Positions 36,132 through 48,046 of a DNA stretch of 64,000 nt are shown piece by piece. The DNA is taken from the NCBI GenBank assembly GCA_026214975.1, contig CM047806.1, forward strand, positions 83,623,599 through 83,687,598, given 5' to 3'. The DNA comes from Gentiana macrophylla. Its lineage: Eukaryota; Streptophyta; Magnoliopsida; Gentianales; Gentianaceae. The notes beneath the pieces are model-generated. The model did no database searches. It was not told where the DNA came from and saw only the letters and a list, made by a program, of their open reading frames with translations. Made by a program: the position numbers and the translations under genes. How positions within the stretch are numbered: position 1 is the stretch's first letter; each line of letters opens with the position of its first letter.

Positions 36132-39100
36132 CTTCCTATCATCCATATATATAAAGTCTGATCAACATCTTTACCTTCTTTATTTTCATCCAATCTGATA
36201 CTTGTTCCTATAGGAGTTGATATTTTGGTTCTATTTTCCATACCAAACTTTTTCAGCAGCTCCTTGGTGTATTTTGTTTGATGAACGAAGATTCCATCTT
36301 GAATTTTCTTGACTTGAAATCCAAAGAAATAGTTCATTTCTCCCATCATGCTCATCTGGAACTTGCTTTTCATGAGATTGGCAAACTTTTCACATAACAC
36401 TTCATTTTCAGAACAAAAAATTATGTCATCCACATAAACCTGCACCAGCAGGGTGCTGTCATCTTCATTGATTCTGAAAAGAGCCTTGTCAATGGTTCCT
36501 TTGGTAAAACCATTGTTCACCAAGAATTGAGATAAAGTCTCATACCAAGCTCTTGGTGCTTGTTTAAACCATAAAGTGCTTTGTTGAATCTATACACTTT
36601 ATCTTCTTGATCTTTTACAACCAGGAGGTTGCTGAACATAAACCTCTTCTTCCAGAATGCCATTTAGAAACGCACTCTTGACATCCATCTGGTAAACCTT
36701 GAAGTTTTTATATGCAGCATATGCCAAAAACAGTCTTATAGCTTTCAATCTTGCAACTGGGGCATATGTCTCATCAAAGTCTATTCCTTCAGCTTGTGAA
36801 TAGCCTTTTGCCACTAGTCTGGCCTTGTTTCTAACAGTGGTACCAGATTCATCCAGTTTGTTTCTATATACCCATTTAGTACCAATCACATTTGCATGAT
36901 CAAGCTTCCCCACTAGTGTCCAAACTTGGTTTCTTTCAAACTCATTCAATTCTTCTTGCATAGCAATTATCCAATCAGGATCAGAAATTGCTTCTTCAAC
37001 AACTTTAGGTTCTTCTTGTCCTTACACCTTGTTGTACATCACCAATTACTTGTTCCACAGGGTGGTCCTTCAACCATTGTAGATCTTGATTTTCTTGATT
37101 TACAGGAACTTGGTCTTAAGTAGGGTCTACTGTTGGTTCAGAAAGGGGATCAGCAGATCCTTGGACTGCATCTGTTGTTGTATCAGTAGTGTTACCAGCA
37201 AGGGCTTCTTCAATTCTAGAATCAGAGACTTTTAAGTCACTTATCTTCTTTAATACATCAACATATTCTGGATCAGTGATTTCTAGATTCACAGCAGGTT
37301 CTGAAACTTCTTCACCTTCAATTCCAGTGAACTTAGGTTCATAAAAAACAACATGTATTGATTCTTCATGTTTTAATGTCCTTTTGTTCAGAACCCTAAA
37401 AGCCTTGCTGACTGAAGAATGTCCCAAAAAGATTCCCTCGTCTGATTTTGGTTGGAAAGTCTTTAGTTACTCATTATGATTTAAGATAAAGCACTTACTC
37501 TCAAATGGATGGAAATATGATATATTTGGCTTTCTTTCATTCCATATTTCATAAGGTGTATTCATAAGCTTTTTGTTCACTGAGGTTCTATTCTGTGTGT
37601 AGCATGTTTTATTGATTGCTTCAACCCAATATCTTTCAGGTAACAATGCTTCATAGATCATAGTCCTCCCTGCTTCCTTCAAAGTCCTGTTTCTTCTCTC
37701 AAAGAACCCTATTTTCTTTGAGGTGTTCAAAGAAATTGCTAATTGATGTAGCACACCATTTTGTTCACAATATTCTCTTATGACTTTGTTTAGAAACTAA
37801 GTACCCTTGTTTGATCTGATTTTCACTACTGTCACACTCTTCTCATTTTGTAATCTCTTCAAAAGTTCAGGCATCTTTTGAAGTGTTTCACTTTTCTTAT
37901 TCATGAAAATCACCCAAGTGTATATTGAATAATCATCCACAACTATCAGAGTGTACTTCTTTCCTGTTATGCTTGTTGGTATTACTGGTCCAAATAGATC
38001 CATATGCATCAGTTCCAACACTCTCTTGGTTGATTGTTTAGTTTTTGACTTGAAACTTGATTTTGTTTGTTTACCTTGCTGACAAGCATCACATATTCCA
38101 ACTTTCTTCTATGTGATATCAGGTACACCAATCACCAACTTCTTCTTCACCAACTGATTGATATCTTCAAAGTTTAGATGATTCAACTTCTTGTGCCATA
38201 ACTAGTTGAGTTCTGACTTTGTATGCACAATAAGACATGTTTCAGGAACAGCAGTAGTCCAATCTACTACATACATTATTTGTTGTCTTCTTCCAGCCAA
38301 CACAACTTGTTCTCCCATTTCACTCATGAAAATGCTGTAGGCTTTGTCAAAAGTGACTTTGTAACCAATATCACAGAATTGTCCAGTGCTCAGCAGGTTG
38401 TAGTCCAAGCCTTCTACATAGGCAACATTTTCGATTGTCAAACCATTCTTCACCAGTGTTCCATATCCTCTAGTGTATCCTGGTGTATCTTTGTTTCCAA
38501 AATTGACTTTTGGTCCATACTTTGCCATATAATTTGTCAAACAGTGCTTGCTTCTAGTCATATGTCTGGAACATCCACTGCCAAAGTACCAGACACGCTA
38601 CAAAACAAATTTAATGTGTTTTAGGTACCCAAACCTATTTGGGTCCATAGTGGTTGGTGGTAAGCACAACCCTTGGAAAATTTCCATAAGGTCTTCTTTG
38701 GAAAGTGTTGCACTTTTGTTCATATATGTATGCTACATTTCCATAGAATCTAACATTTGGTTGTGTAGCATTCACATATGGTTTTTGGCCTTTTGGTACA
38801 AAATGTTGTTTTAAGTGATTCCTATTCTTAGAAGCATTGGCATATCCATAAGGTTTTTGTCTCTTAGGAACAGCCCTGTATGGTGGTCTCTGAGAGGTCT
38901 CTGGTGAGGACTCTGCTGATTCCACTGCTGAGGTCTAGCCTTAGCATTATGGTTAAACCTATGATTTCTAGCAGTAGAGGCAGGAATATTCCAATCTTCA
39001 TCAGTAGGGAACAATCTTCCTTTCCCCCTGAGATAAGTATTCCTTGAATGATTAACATTCTTAGGTTTAACATTTTTATCCTTGGAATATTTCTGGTTCT

Positions 39101-40959
39101 TACCCTTTTGTGGTCCAGCAGACTTTGCAGCAGGTCTGCTATCAGCGGGTCTAGAGGGTCCAGCAGTCCTACCTTTGGATGTACCCTTTTTTTTAGGTGC
39201 GGCCGTCCCTTTGGACATTTGATTTTGCCTCTTTGAAGCATTCTCAGCAAGCTTTACTGCCTCAGCAACCTTTTGAGGTGTTGGATCTTGTGCAACTACA
39301 AACTTAGGACCAATTCTGGCACTAGGTTCAGCAACTTTACTTGATCCACACTTAGAAGATTGTTGAGTTTCAAATCCAAGGCATGTTCTATCACCATAAG
39401 ACTTTCCAGATTTGAATACGGTTGTGGAACTAGATTGTGCAGCAGATTCAGTTGCCACTGCTGATGCATCAGACTTACACGGATTCTGTTCATAATCCTT
39501 TTCCTTACCCTTGAGAATTCTTAATTCAGCATTCAATCTTTGAATTTCTACTTGAAGTGCTTATCTTTTAGCCTTCACAATATCATAACCAGATTGTATT
39601 ATCCTCAGTTGATTAAGGAGTGCATCTAAGGGCTCTTCATTGTCAGAAAGTTTTGGATTGGAACCACCAGTAGAATCACAATCACTTTCAGCAGGAGTGT
39701 TCATAGATACAGAATTGTATACCTTCTCAGTTTCATTCATATGAGCCATGAAAACATAATCATCCATATGTGCTATGAGTGCAGTGTCATCTGATTCATT
39801 TCCTTTTTCCGATTCCACTTCATAGCTTGATTCATCATCAAGAACCAATGCTTTCTACCGATTTCTCTGTGACCTTTGTTCTTGTGAGTTTGGACGATCA
39901 GTCTAAAATGTCCAGGCTTCTTGCAGTTAAAGCATAGGTAGTCAGGATCCTTCTTTTGTTTCAATTTAGGACAATCAGGTTTGAAATGTCCTGGTTTCTT
40001 ATAGTTGAAGCACAGAAAGTCATGATCCTTCTTTGATTCATCTTTCTTCATATTTGCTTTCTTGCCAGAATTCCTTAGAGATGCTTTTCCAGATTTCATC
40101 ATTCTGATTCTTTAGTCAGTAGGGCAATTTGCTCTTGCATTTCATCTAGCACATCATCTTGAACATTTGATGATTCTTCTTTATGAGTAGCAGCCAGTGA
40201 TGTTGTCTTTGTTGTTTCTTTTTCAGCATTTGCAACAAGGTCCTTGCTAAATTCATAAGCTTTAAGATCTGAGAACAATTTGAAGGTATCTTCCTCATCT
40301 AGACTTCTAGACTCCTCCATTACAGTAACCTTCATTTCCCAGACTTCTCTTGCAGGTAGAGCTTTGAGAATCTTGGTGTTGATCTCTTCTCTTGTATAAA
40401 CAACATTCAACAGGGTGAGTTCATCCATAATTGCATTGAACCTAGATTCTATATGTTCAATGGTTTTATTTGATTTCATCTTGAACTCTTGAAACTTTTG
40501 TTTGGCCACACTGATCTTGTTCTTATTGATTGCATCAGTGCCTTCACAGATAAGGTTCAATCTTTCCCACAGTTCTTTGGCAGTTTTGCAATCTTTCACC
40601 TTCATGTACATATTGCTATCTAAAGTTCTGTAGATAATGTCAATAGCAATATTGTTCAGGTTTGCCCTTTTTCTATCTTCAGCACCCCACTCATTCTTTG
40701 GCTTAGGGATAGTTTGATTTAGACCATCCATAGTTGTGACTTTAGTGATCTCCAGTGGTCCATCAATCAGTACATCCATCATCTCATTATGAGTTGCAGC
40801 TAGATAAGCCTGCATACGACACTTAAACTCATAAAAATGATCTAGAGAGCACATCAACATTGTCCTAGCATACTGGTTGTTATCCATGATGCAAAAACTT
40901 GAAAAGGTTTTCAATGATTTTTCATAAACACAACAAGTAGGATTACTTCATAACAGAAG

Positions 40960-40977
40960 CTCTGCTCCGATACCAAT
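40960..40977 (-). other. PBS of the SIRE-type element
   Basis: The minus strand after the 5' LTR reads ATTGGTATCGGAGCAGAG, containing TGGTATCGGAGC, the initiator-methionine tRNA type of SIRE elements. Gag starts about 45 bp further in. Confidence 0.9.
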
Positions 40978-42677
40978 TGTTGGTCCCTTGAAAAGGCTTT
41001 GGTTAAGTTTAGAGGGGGGTGAATAAACTTAACAATTAAAACATTTTGGAGTTGACAAACTCAGCAGGGTTAAACAGTCTGCTGGCCTTCAGCAGTCTAC
41101 TGACTATTAAAGCTATTGAATTTGTTGTAGCAGCATATATTAGATTAAGCCTTGTTACTTGTTGTTTAAAAGATGATACTAAGTATTGGATACGCAGTAG
41201 TTCAAGTAGTGTGATTTAGCAGCTAGTTCAGTAGATTGAAGTGATAAGTATGCAGATAAAGTAAATTGCAGAAAGTAAATGCAGTAAATAAAGTAGGCAA
41301 GTTTTATAGTGGTTCCAGGTGGTGTAATCTTGTCAGTCTACTCTTCTCCTTTGATGTTGGAGGAAATTCACTAGAGACTTTGAGATAGCTGTTACAAAAT
41401 CCCTAAACTGTTTGTCATTGACCAATGACTATGGCTTCACAAACTGAACACTAGAAACAGGAAGGATTGCTGCTCCTAAGTATTCCACTGATCCTTGAAG
41501 GGTAGGATTGCCTCTTAACCATCTCCTCCACAAAACACAACAGTCCTTGACACTTCAGCAGTGATTTTCTGTCTTCAGGTTCATCTTGATAATGAAGGGG
41601 TTGAATCAAGAAAGTGATTCAGCTTCCAGCAAGCTTTTGATCCGGATGATAAGATCACCAGCTTGTAGTCTTCAAGTGTGTGTACTGGATGTAACTTGAT
41701 TGCAGAAACACTAGAAGAAAATCCTTGATCAGTAAATTAAAGCTCAGATAGTATCAACAAGGTAAGATTGCACTTTGATCAATTTCTTGCTCAAAAACTT
41801 AGTTGCTTCACGTGTATTCTTGTTGTTCTTGTTATTGCAATCTGAATCAGGAGTCCTCTATTTATAGGTGTAGATCCTATTATTTGAATTTGAATTCAAA
41901 TAAATACAACCGTTACAGGATTATCTGAATATTCCTGAAAATCCTTCGGTTGTACCTCATCGACTTATCGGTGTCCTTTACGACGATCGGTCTATCAACC
42001 AATGATTTATTTCCATTTAAAATGGCTCTGAAATCCTTACAACGTCCTTTTCGTCTTGGCCATTTATTGATTAATTAATCCATTGCTTGTAATTCATCCT
42101 TATCCATTTAATCTTTCAGAAAAACTTGGTTTAATTCGAATTTTGTATTCAGCAGACACACATTGTTGTATAGAGTCTCATCGATGTCCATATATGTCGG
42201 TGACTTTTTAGTCTCATTGTGTTTTATAAACACATCAGATGACTGCTTCTCATCTAACTTTTTAGAATGAAGTTAGAGTACACCATTTTAAACATAACCA
42301 AGTTCCAATCACCACTTTACTTTTATGGAACTTAGACCTTCTACACAAGGTATATGTGATCAGTTCAGGTCATCACAGACCTCTCTAAATTATGATCCCA
42401 TATCCTTGACTTTTAATACTAAGTTTGTTCCCTTAGCCTTCATAACTGAGTTTGAACCCTCATCCTTCATTACTGAGTTTGAACCCTCGGCCTTCAACCA
42501 TCAGCAGGTTCCTAGACTCTATTGTCCTAGACACTCTACTGGCTTGAATAGGACTTTTGAAGAAGTCAGCTGACCTCTTTACAGTGCTTGTTTGATCAAA
42601 CCTATACAAAGATCAAACTCTAATAAACCTATACATTCAGTCTGGCACTCATCATTAAACCTAAAATATGTCTAACA
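40978..42677 (-). repeat. 5' LTR of the SIRE-type element (1700 bp)
   Basis: On the minus strand it starts TGTTAGACATATTTTAGG at 42677 and ends CAAGGGACCAACA at 40978. The TATA CTATAAATAG is on the minus strand at 41858-41867. At 41940-42010 and 42160-42230 it differs from the 3' LTR wherever that copy has CTG or CAG. Confidence 0.9.
41002..41033 (-). other. Conserved U5 hairpin of SIRE-type LTR (family b, 5' LTR)
   Basis: Perfect 10-bp stem GTTAAGTTTA / TAAACTTAAC around GAGGGGGGTGAA. Its outer edge is 24 nt from the LTR end and 42 nt from the far end of the PBS. Confidence 0.82.
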
Positions 42678-42682
42678 CATGT

Positions 42683-44378
42683 ATTTATGGACATGAAGTC
42701 CAAAACAACCTTTGAAGGGCATAAAAGTGAATATAAAATTCACCGGAATGAGACAATAAATTTGGAAATGAAAATTGATGATTATCATATTTGTCTCATT
42801 GATAGTGCAAAAACGCACATTATATTCAAAATTCAAAAGAATATCCCAGAAGAATATACGGGAGAAGCAAATTTCAGATACAATATATGTAAGTGCTATA
42901 TTATAATATAAGGCTCCATAAATGCCATTGAAACAAAAATTGTTTGAAAGGAATCACTATGCTCTCCCGAATCTCAATATTTTTATTGAGTTTAAAGATA
43001 TCTGTATAAATGTGTATCATATCGAGAATGAGACAAATAATAGTATTTACTTGTTATGAATATCATTTCCCGATTAAATGAGTATGAGCAATATGTTTTA
43101 AAATGTTGATATATGTCCATTCCTAGAAAAGAATGTGACCACTATAATATCCATAAGTAATGCAATGATATATGTACTATATTACATAAGATGCATCGTA
43201 TTTATACAATTTCATTTCATAAAATGAATGTGATCACATATAATTATATAAAATGCATCATTCTATACAAGTGCATTCTGTCAAGTGAATGTCATCAAAT
43301 TAAAATTTTAAGATGTATCATTCCATTTAATGAAGTGAACGTGAAAATATATTATTCTTTTGACGATATCAATTACCGTGGTCATACCAAAATGAGACAA
43401 TGGATGAAACGATATTGAAATGTCAAACTCCAGAAGAGATTATTCAAATTCTGCTTGAAATATATTCATGAAGTTTGTTGATAAATGCATAAGAGGATGT
43501 CACATAAAAATGCAGAATCCGTCACGGGTTATTGCAAATATCCTGGATATTGATTGTGATAAAAGTATTGTCTGAGATCAGCGGGAGGAAAAATAAATAC
43601 ATATAAATCAATTCTCGTGACAAACATTATAATATAAATGAACTTGAAGTTCATATCTGAATAGTCGTGATTGAATCACGTAGTACACACATAGTGTTGA
43701 CAAAATTCACCACATGAATTAAGAACTCTAAAAGAGTCATCAATTACGAATGTTCTTGTAATACAAAAATCACGAAAGACGTGTCATAAAATAGATATAT
43801 AGCAAATCAATATATAAGACACAATAAGCATTGTCAATCTCATGCGGGGAAAAAGGTGAACATTAATTAATTGTATTATATTATCGAAACCCCCAGAAGA
43901 ATGTCAAAAATAATGTGAATGATTCTTGAAGAATCTGAAATGACATAGTGCTATATATATTGATATTTATTCTAAACTAATGAAACGTATAAGTTGTTTG
44001 TTTCCAAAAGATATAAATCTCATTGATATGAGATAGTTAATAAATTTTATAATCATTAGAAATAATAGTCAAATAGCACTTGATCATGAGGTTGATTTAG
44101 CAAAACTATTGTGTTTCGAAATGTGTAAATCGCTTGAAGCGAATGATAGAGCATCAAGTTACAGCTCGATGCAGTTACTACATTTTTAACAAAGATCATT
44201 TCCTGGCATTATTGGGATATAAGAAAACCCCATTTTAAAATATAAGAATGCGAGAAATGCCGAGAAATTTTATAAAGATTTTCTACGCATCATTCAAACA
44301 AAATTGCGTAAATAGTTTAACTTGCAGTATTTAACGAAGAACTGCCAGATGCTTTTATTGAATATAAAGAGTGACTAT
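42683..44378 (+). pseudogene. Oryco/Ivana-like copia remnant, gag/protease to integrase end
   Basis: This is strongly decayed, AT-rich plus-strand sequence. The protease-region reading YHICLIDSAKTHIIFK (near 42780) corresponds to the conserved CLVDSATTHTIFK stretch of this lineage. The end of the integrase region is readable as FNKDHFLALLGY (near 44195), followed by LQYL and ELPDAFIEYK stretches up to 44378. The catalytic integrase core is not readable. It is the oldest layer of this block and was entered by the Ale-type, SIRE-type and solo-LTR insertions. Confidence 0.65.
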
Positions 44379-44383
44379 TTATA

Positions 44384-46130
44384 TGTTGGAATAAAAATTA
44401 TGTTTTGATGATGATTCATCACTTATTCAGTTATTGTTTTTAGACCCCATTGATGAAGTGTCATAACTAGCTGTTATAGTGCAAAGCAAAAAGATGTCTA
44501 GAAATCAATGTATATGATTTAATAGAGTCTGATGTTTGTATAAGTTAATCAGACAAGCACTATAATAGTTCTAGGTTCTGAACTGAGAAATTGAGGTAAA
44601 TACCTTAAGGAAACTGAGATCCTAGAAGGTAACTGAGATCCAAAAAGAGATACTGGAAAACCGACATAAGAGCACACCAATGTAAATCAAGAAGGTAAGT
44701 TCATTTGAGGACACTGACTCGATTGACTTATCTAGAAGATCAAGAAGCGAGGGTTCAAACTCGATTATTGAAGGTCAAGAACTCGAGGGTTCAAACTCGG
44801 TTTATGAAGATTAAGTCGAGGATGTAAAGTTAGACTTCAGGCAAGATTGTGATGACCTGAACTGACTTTATAGATCTTCTATGAAGACCTAAGAGTCATA
44901 AGGTTAATGAACTCTAAGATGATATATGCTTATAATATACTCTGATTTAGTCAATTATAATCAGTTGAAAAACAGAGTACTGAGATTTTGGAGAAGAGTA
45001 AAAACTCAGTTAATGCTCTTAAAAACTGAAAACTAACTAAGTCATGTTTAAATCAGTTTTTAGCTGAAGAGAAGTCAGACCATTATAAATCAAGCAATTT
45101 AATTGGTCTATAAAGTGTCCTTTCTGACACTGACATACAAAAGAGAAGCATGACTACTAACGGCTATAAGGATTCAAATTCAAATAAACTAACCATTAGA
45201 GAAACCCCTATAAATAGAGTTCTTCTACAACAAGAAGAATAGCGGAATTCTAAGAATTAATCTAATCAAGAAAGTTCATACTAAGGGGGAAAAGCAAATC
45301 AAGAGAATTCCTGCTAAGCACTTAATTGCAAGATCAAGAAACGCCTTCAAGTGATCATGAGCATTCAAAGAAAGATCAAGATCAATCATTTGAAGAAATA
45401 CAGAGCTGTGCATAACTTATATATCTAAAAGAGAAAGCTCAAATCACAATTGAATCATAGTTATTGATTCAAGTCTCAACTTTGATTTTATCAAAAGTTT
45501 TAGACTGCGAAACACCAAGAAGGTGTGAAGGACAGTTGAGGTGCAGTCAGGAAGACTGTGTTTGTGATGAGGCAATTTAACCCTCTAAGGACCAGTGTAG
45601 CAAACTTAGTTCAAACAGCAATCCTACCTGTTGAAGACTGAAGCCGGAAGATTGTGAAGCTAGGGATTAGTGAAGGACAATCAAGTGTCTAGAATTTACT
45701 TTATGTCTTGTAACTGTAAACCTGAAGAACATAGTGGATTTGGCCTCTGCATCACAGGGGAAGAGAGGACTGACAGTATTACACCACCTGGAACCTCTAT
45801 AATTCTTGTTTATTTACATTACGCATTTATTTACTGCATTATAGTTTTATTCATCTAGTTCACTTACTCAGTAAACACTAGAAACTGAGTCAGCACATTA
45901 ACTGATAACTCATATTTTACAAAGGCTTAATTTAATCTGCTGCCGGTTAACTTAGTTCAGGATAAGTCAGTTTAGACTTATACTCAGCTAAGTTAGCTTA
46001 ACTCCGCACAAGTTTAAGTTGAACTAAATCTAGTTTAAGATTCAGTTTTTGGGAGAGCTTTCGGTGACAAGTTTATTCACCCCCCCCTCCCCCCCTCTAA
46101 ACTTGTGTTAGCCTTTCCAAGGGACCAACA
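44384..46130 (+). mobile_element. SIRE-type solo LTR (1747 bp) with TSD TTATA
   Basis: It starts TGTTGGAATAAAAATTATG and ends AAGGGACCAACA. It has an exact TTATA duplication at 44379-44383 and 46131-46135. The sense is plus: TATA CTATAAATAG at 45208-45217 and the U5 hairpin at 46067-46106 with a C-rich loop. It belongs to the same family as the LTR at 61965-63663 (shared hairpin stem ACAAGTTTA). Confidence 0.92.
46067..46106 (+). other. Conserved U5 hairpin of SIRE-type LTR (family d)
   Basis: Perfect 9-bp stem ACAAGTTTA / TAAACTTGT (46067-46075, 46098-46106) with a C-rich loop. Its outer edge is exactly 24 nt from the LTR end. Confidence 0.82.
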
Positions 46131-46135
46131 TTATA

Positions 46136-47763
46136 AATGCACCAAATCAAATTTGATTGATAATAATATCTACGCGAGAAGCGTAGAAGACCGATCGGTG
46201 TAAAACATAAAAATCTACAGAAAATGAATTTGATATTCCTATTAAGTCGCTCATGAAATATCTCGATGAGGTTCGTTTTGAAGGCAAAAACCCCAAATAA
46301 ATTTGCACGTGCATCAGATGATGAAATATTGGGGTGGCAGAACAATCAAATCCATAAATTGATAAGGATTTGGTTTCTGCTAGCAATGAATATTATGGGC
46401 GAATTTTATAATATACTATCACAGTCGTCGACGACATCGTTGTGAAATAAGCAATGAAGACTGATATTGACTTGAAAAGTTTGGTTCTTTAGTGACCAAA
46501 TATTGATTTTTATCAATTATATTCTCCCAATACGGATAATATCATGTTCTCCTATTTAATCTCGGGCAGCAACTACGAATTTTCATACGTCGTTGAGACC
46601 GTATATTTATAGGTCATTAGACATGAATATTTTTATGAAACTTTATGGTGAATTTCAGACATAAAATCGCAACTGATATATTGTTGAGTTGCAAATGTCG
46701 TTATGTTGCCTAAAACATTCAAATTAAATGTAATAAGATCAAAAAGTGAATTCCTTATGAAGAAGGAATATCTATATAAACAGCTCATGGTCATGCATAA
46801 TGACATGAGTCGTGTGATATTATTTCCCCTATTATTATTTATAAGAACAATCTTGATTGTGTTGCAAGTGTTGCACAAATAAGTAGTGGGTATGACAAGT
46901 TTTAGCCCCTACATTCAAATTGAACTCTATAAGACAGGTGATATACAAAAAGTACGCTTATAGACAATCTGACAGACTTGTTCACTAAGTTATTCTACAT
47001 CTATTTTTGAGAAAGATGTTAACTTATAGTATTGTAATGCGTACATTTGAAAGGGTACTGTTGTCTCCAGGGGGAGCGACAACTTCAAAACAATCTTGAT
47101 GCTATGGTTCTGAAGACCAATGAATGTACTCTTTTTCCCTTTAACTAAGTTTTTTCCCTCAGGGTTTTCTTAGTTAAAGGTTTTAACGAGGCATCCAGTG
47201 CAACACATAAAAACGCATATGTCAGGAGCTATTTTCCTTGTCTAGTTTTTGTCCCACTTGGTTTTTCTAGCAAAATTAATAGTACGTGACATATACGTTA
47301 TGCAACTTAGATGGAGCATTCAAATCAACTCTATATTAATTGAGCTTTGTCTACTATTACATTCGCAAAGAAGATCGTTCATCTCAAATTCAATAATATT
47401 TACACAAATTGGAGAGCACGTGATCTTCAGAAAAGAAGTGAAATCGATATGCGATGAATCAAGTAAAAGTGTTGATCCAACAGATTCATTTACTAAATGA
47501 GATGTTACAAAGCATGTGCGATCGAAGTATTTTTACGGACGATTTACAAAGCATGTGCGATCGACATACCCAATATTAATATCAAAGAGCTCGGAGAATG
47601 TTTTCATCAGGGGGGGTAATACAAGAACAAATGAATATGTATTCTTTTTCCTTCCATAGGTTTTATTTTCTCAGAGGTTTTTTTTCCCTAGTACGGTTTT
47701 AACGAGATATATTCATTGCAGTAGTGGACATCTTAGGGAGGGGGTAATTATGAAACAGCTTAT
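46136..47763 (+). pseudogene. Oryco/Ivana-like copia remnant, linker to RNase H and 3' UTR
   Basis: This continues the remnant after the solo LTR. A basic stretch REKRRRPIGVKHKN (near 46172) matches the KRGRPVGSKDKNPRK-type linker of the lineage. The polyprotein end reads IDNLTDLFTKLF near 46965. A second, more decayed copy of the polyprotein end (TDSFTK) lies near 47490. Three versions of a T-rich motif (CTTTTTCCC...GGTTTT) lie near 47130, 47240 and 47645, suggesting a partly duplicated 3' UTR. The purine-rich TTAGGGAGGGGGTAA near 47730 is a likely PPT. Confidence 0.6.
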
Positions 47764-48046
47764 TGTGGATGTCCACTTGCATTCCTAAATATTAATACTG
47801 TTCTTTATTTCTTTATAAGTTAGAAATCTCAAAAGGCATCCACTATTATGTCTTGTTTAATGTAGTACTAATTGTAATACTATGGTTAACTTCTTATATA
47901 AAGGCATCTATTCTTTTTTTTTGCAAATGAAAGGCATCTATTCTTGGTTGTAAGAGTGGAGATGAAGTAATAAGAAAATCTTATTCTTGCTGTTGTCTAC
48001 ATCGTTGCTCTTATACTTGTTGTTTGTTTTTTATTATTTTATAACA
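47764..48046 (+). repeat. Probable 3' LTR of the Oryco-like element (283 bp)
   Basis: It starts TGTGGATGTCCACTTGC after a purine tract and ends TTTTATAACA. The short length, the TGTGGATGTCC start and the TATA (CTTATATAAAGG near 47894) fit this lineage. Its 5' partner is not in the window. Confidence 0.6.

Larger units (their letters stand above)
32148..40914 (-). pseudogene. SIRE-type gag-pol, split by a solo LTR
   Basis: Order on the minus strand: gag 40914-40099 (MDNNQYARTMLMCSLDHF; a coil-rich end DEMQEQIALLTKE), two zinc knuckles (CFNYKKPGHFKPDC and CFNCKKPGHF) near 39900-40010, and a basic linker (38811-39536). The protease follows near 38580, where the expected DSG reads FGSGCSRHM. The integrase is at 38021-37467 with HMDLFGPV and ERRNRTLKE. 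The reverse transcriptase is at 36961-36116 with [21 protein letters not shown] and YVDDIIF. RNase H is at 32770-32148 with STSTAEAEY and RTKHIDVRHHF. The catalytic aspartate of the protease is glycine (codon 38580-38582). The second integrase aspartate is asparagine (37809-37811), followed by an in-frame stop. Other frameshifts exist. It is therefore inactive. Confidence 0.9.
28695..42677 (-). mobile_element. SIRE/Maximus-type Ty1/copia element, complete, with TSD CATGT
   Basis: The 13.98-kb element includes a nested 3.36-kb solo LTR. It has LTRs at 28695-30356 (3') and 40978-42677 (5'), a PBS at 40960-40977, a purine tract at 30357-30365, gag-pol on the minus strand, and an extra reading frame between pol and the 3' LTR. 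The TSD CATGT is exact at 28690-28694 and 42678-42682. The two LTRs are clearly alike but differ by substitutions, indels and CAG/CTG-related scrambling. Confidence 0.92.

Noticed and set aside
41940..42230. Gene conversion or selection as the cause of clustered LTR differences
   Set aside because: The differences follow CAG/CTG sites and recur in unrelated repeats, so a sequencing artefact fits better.
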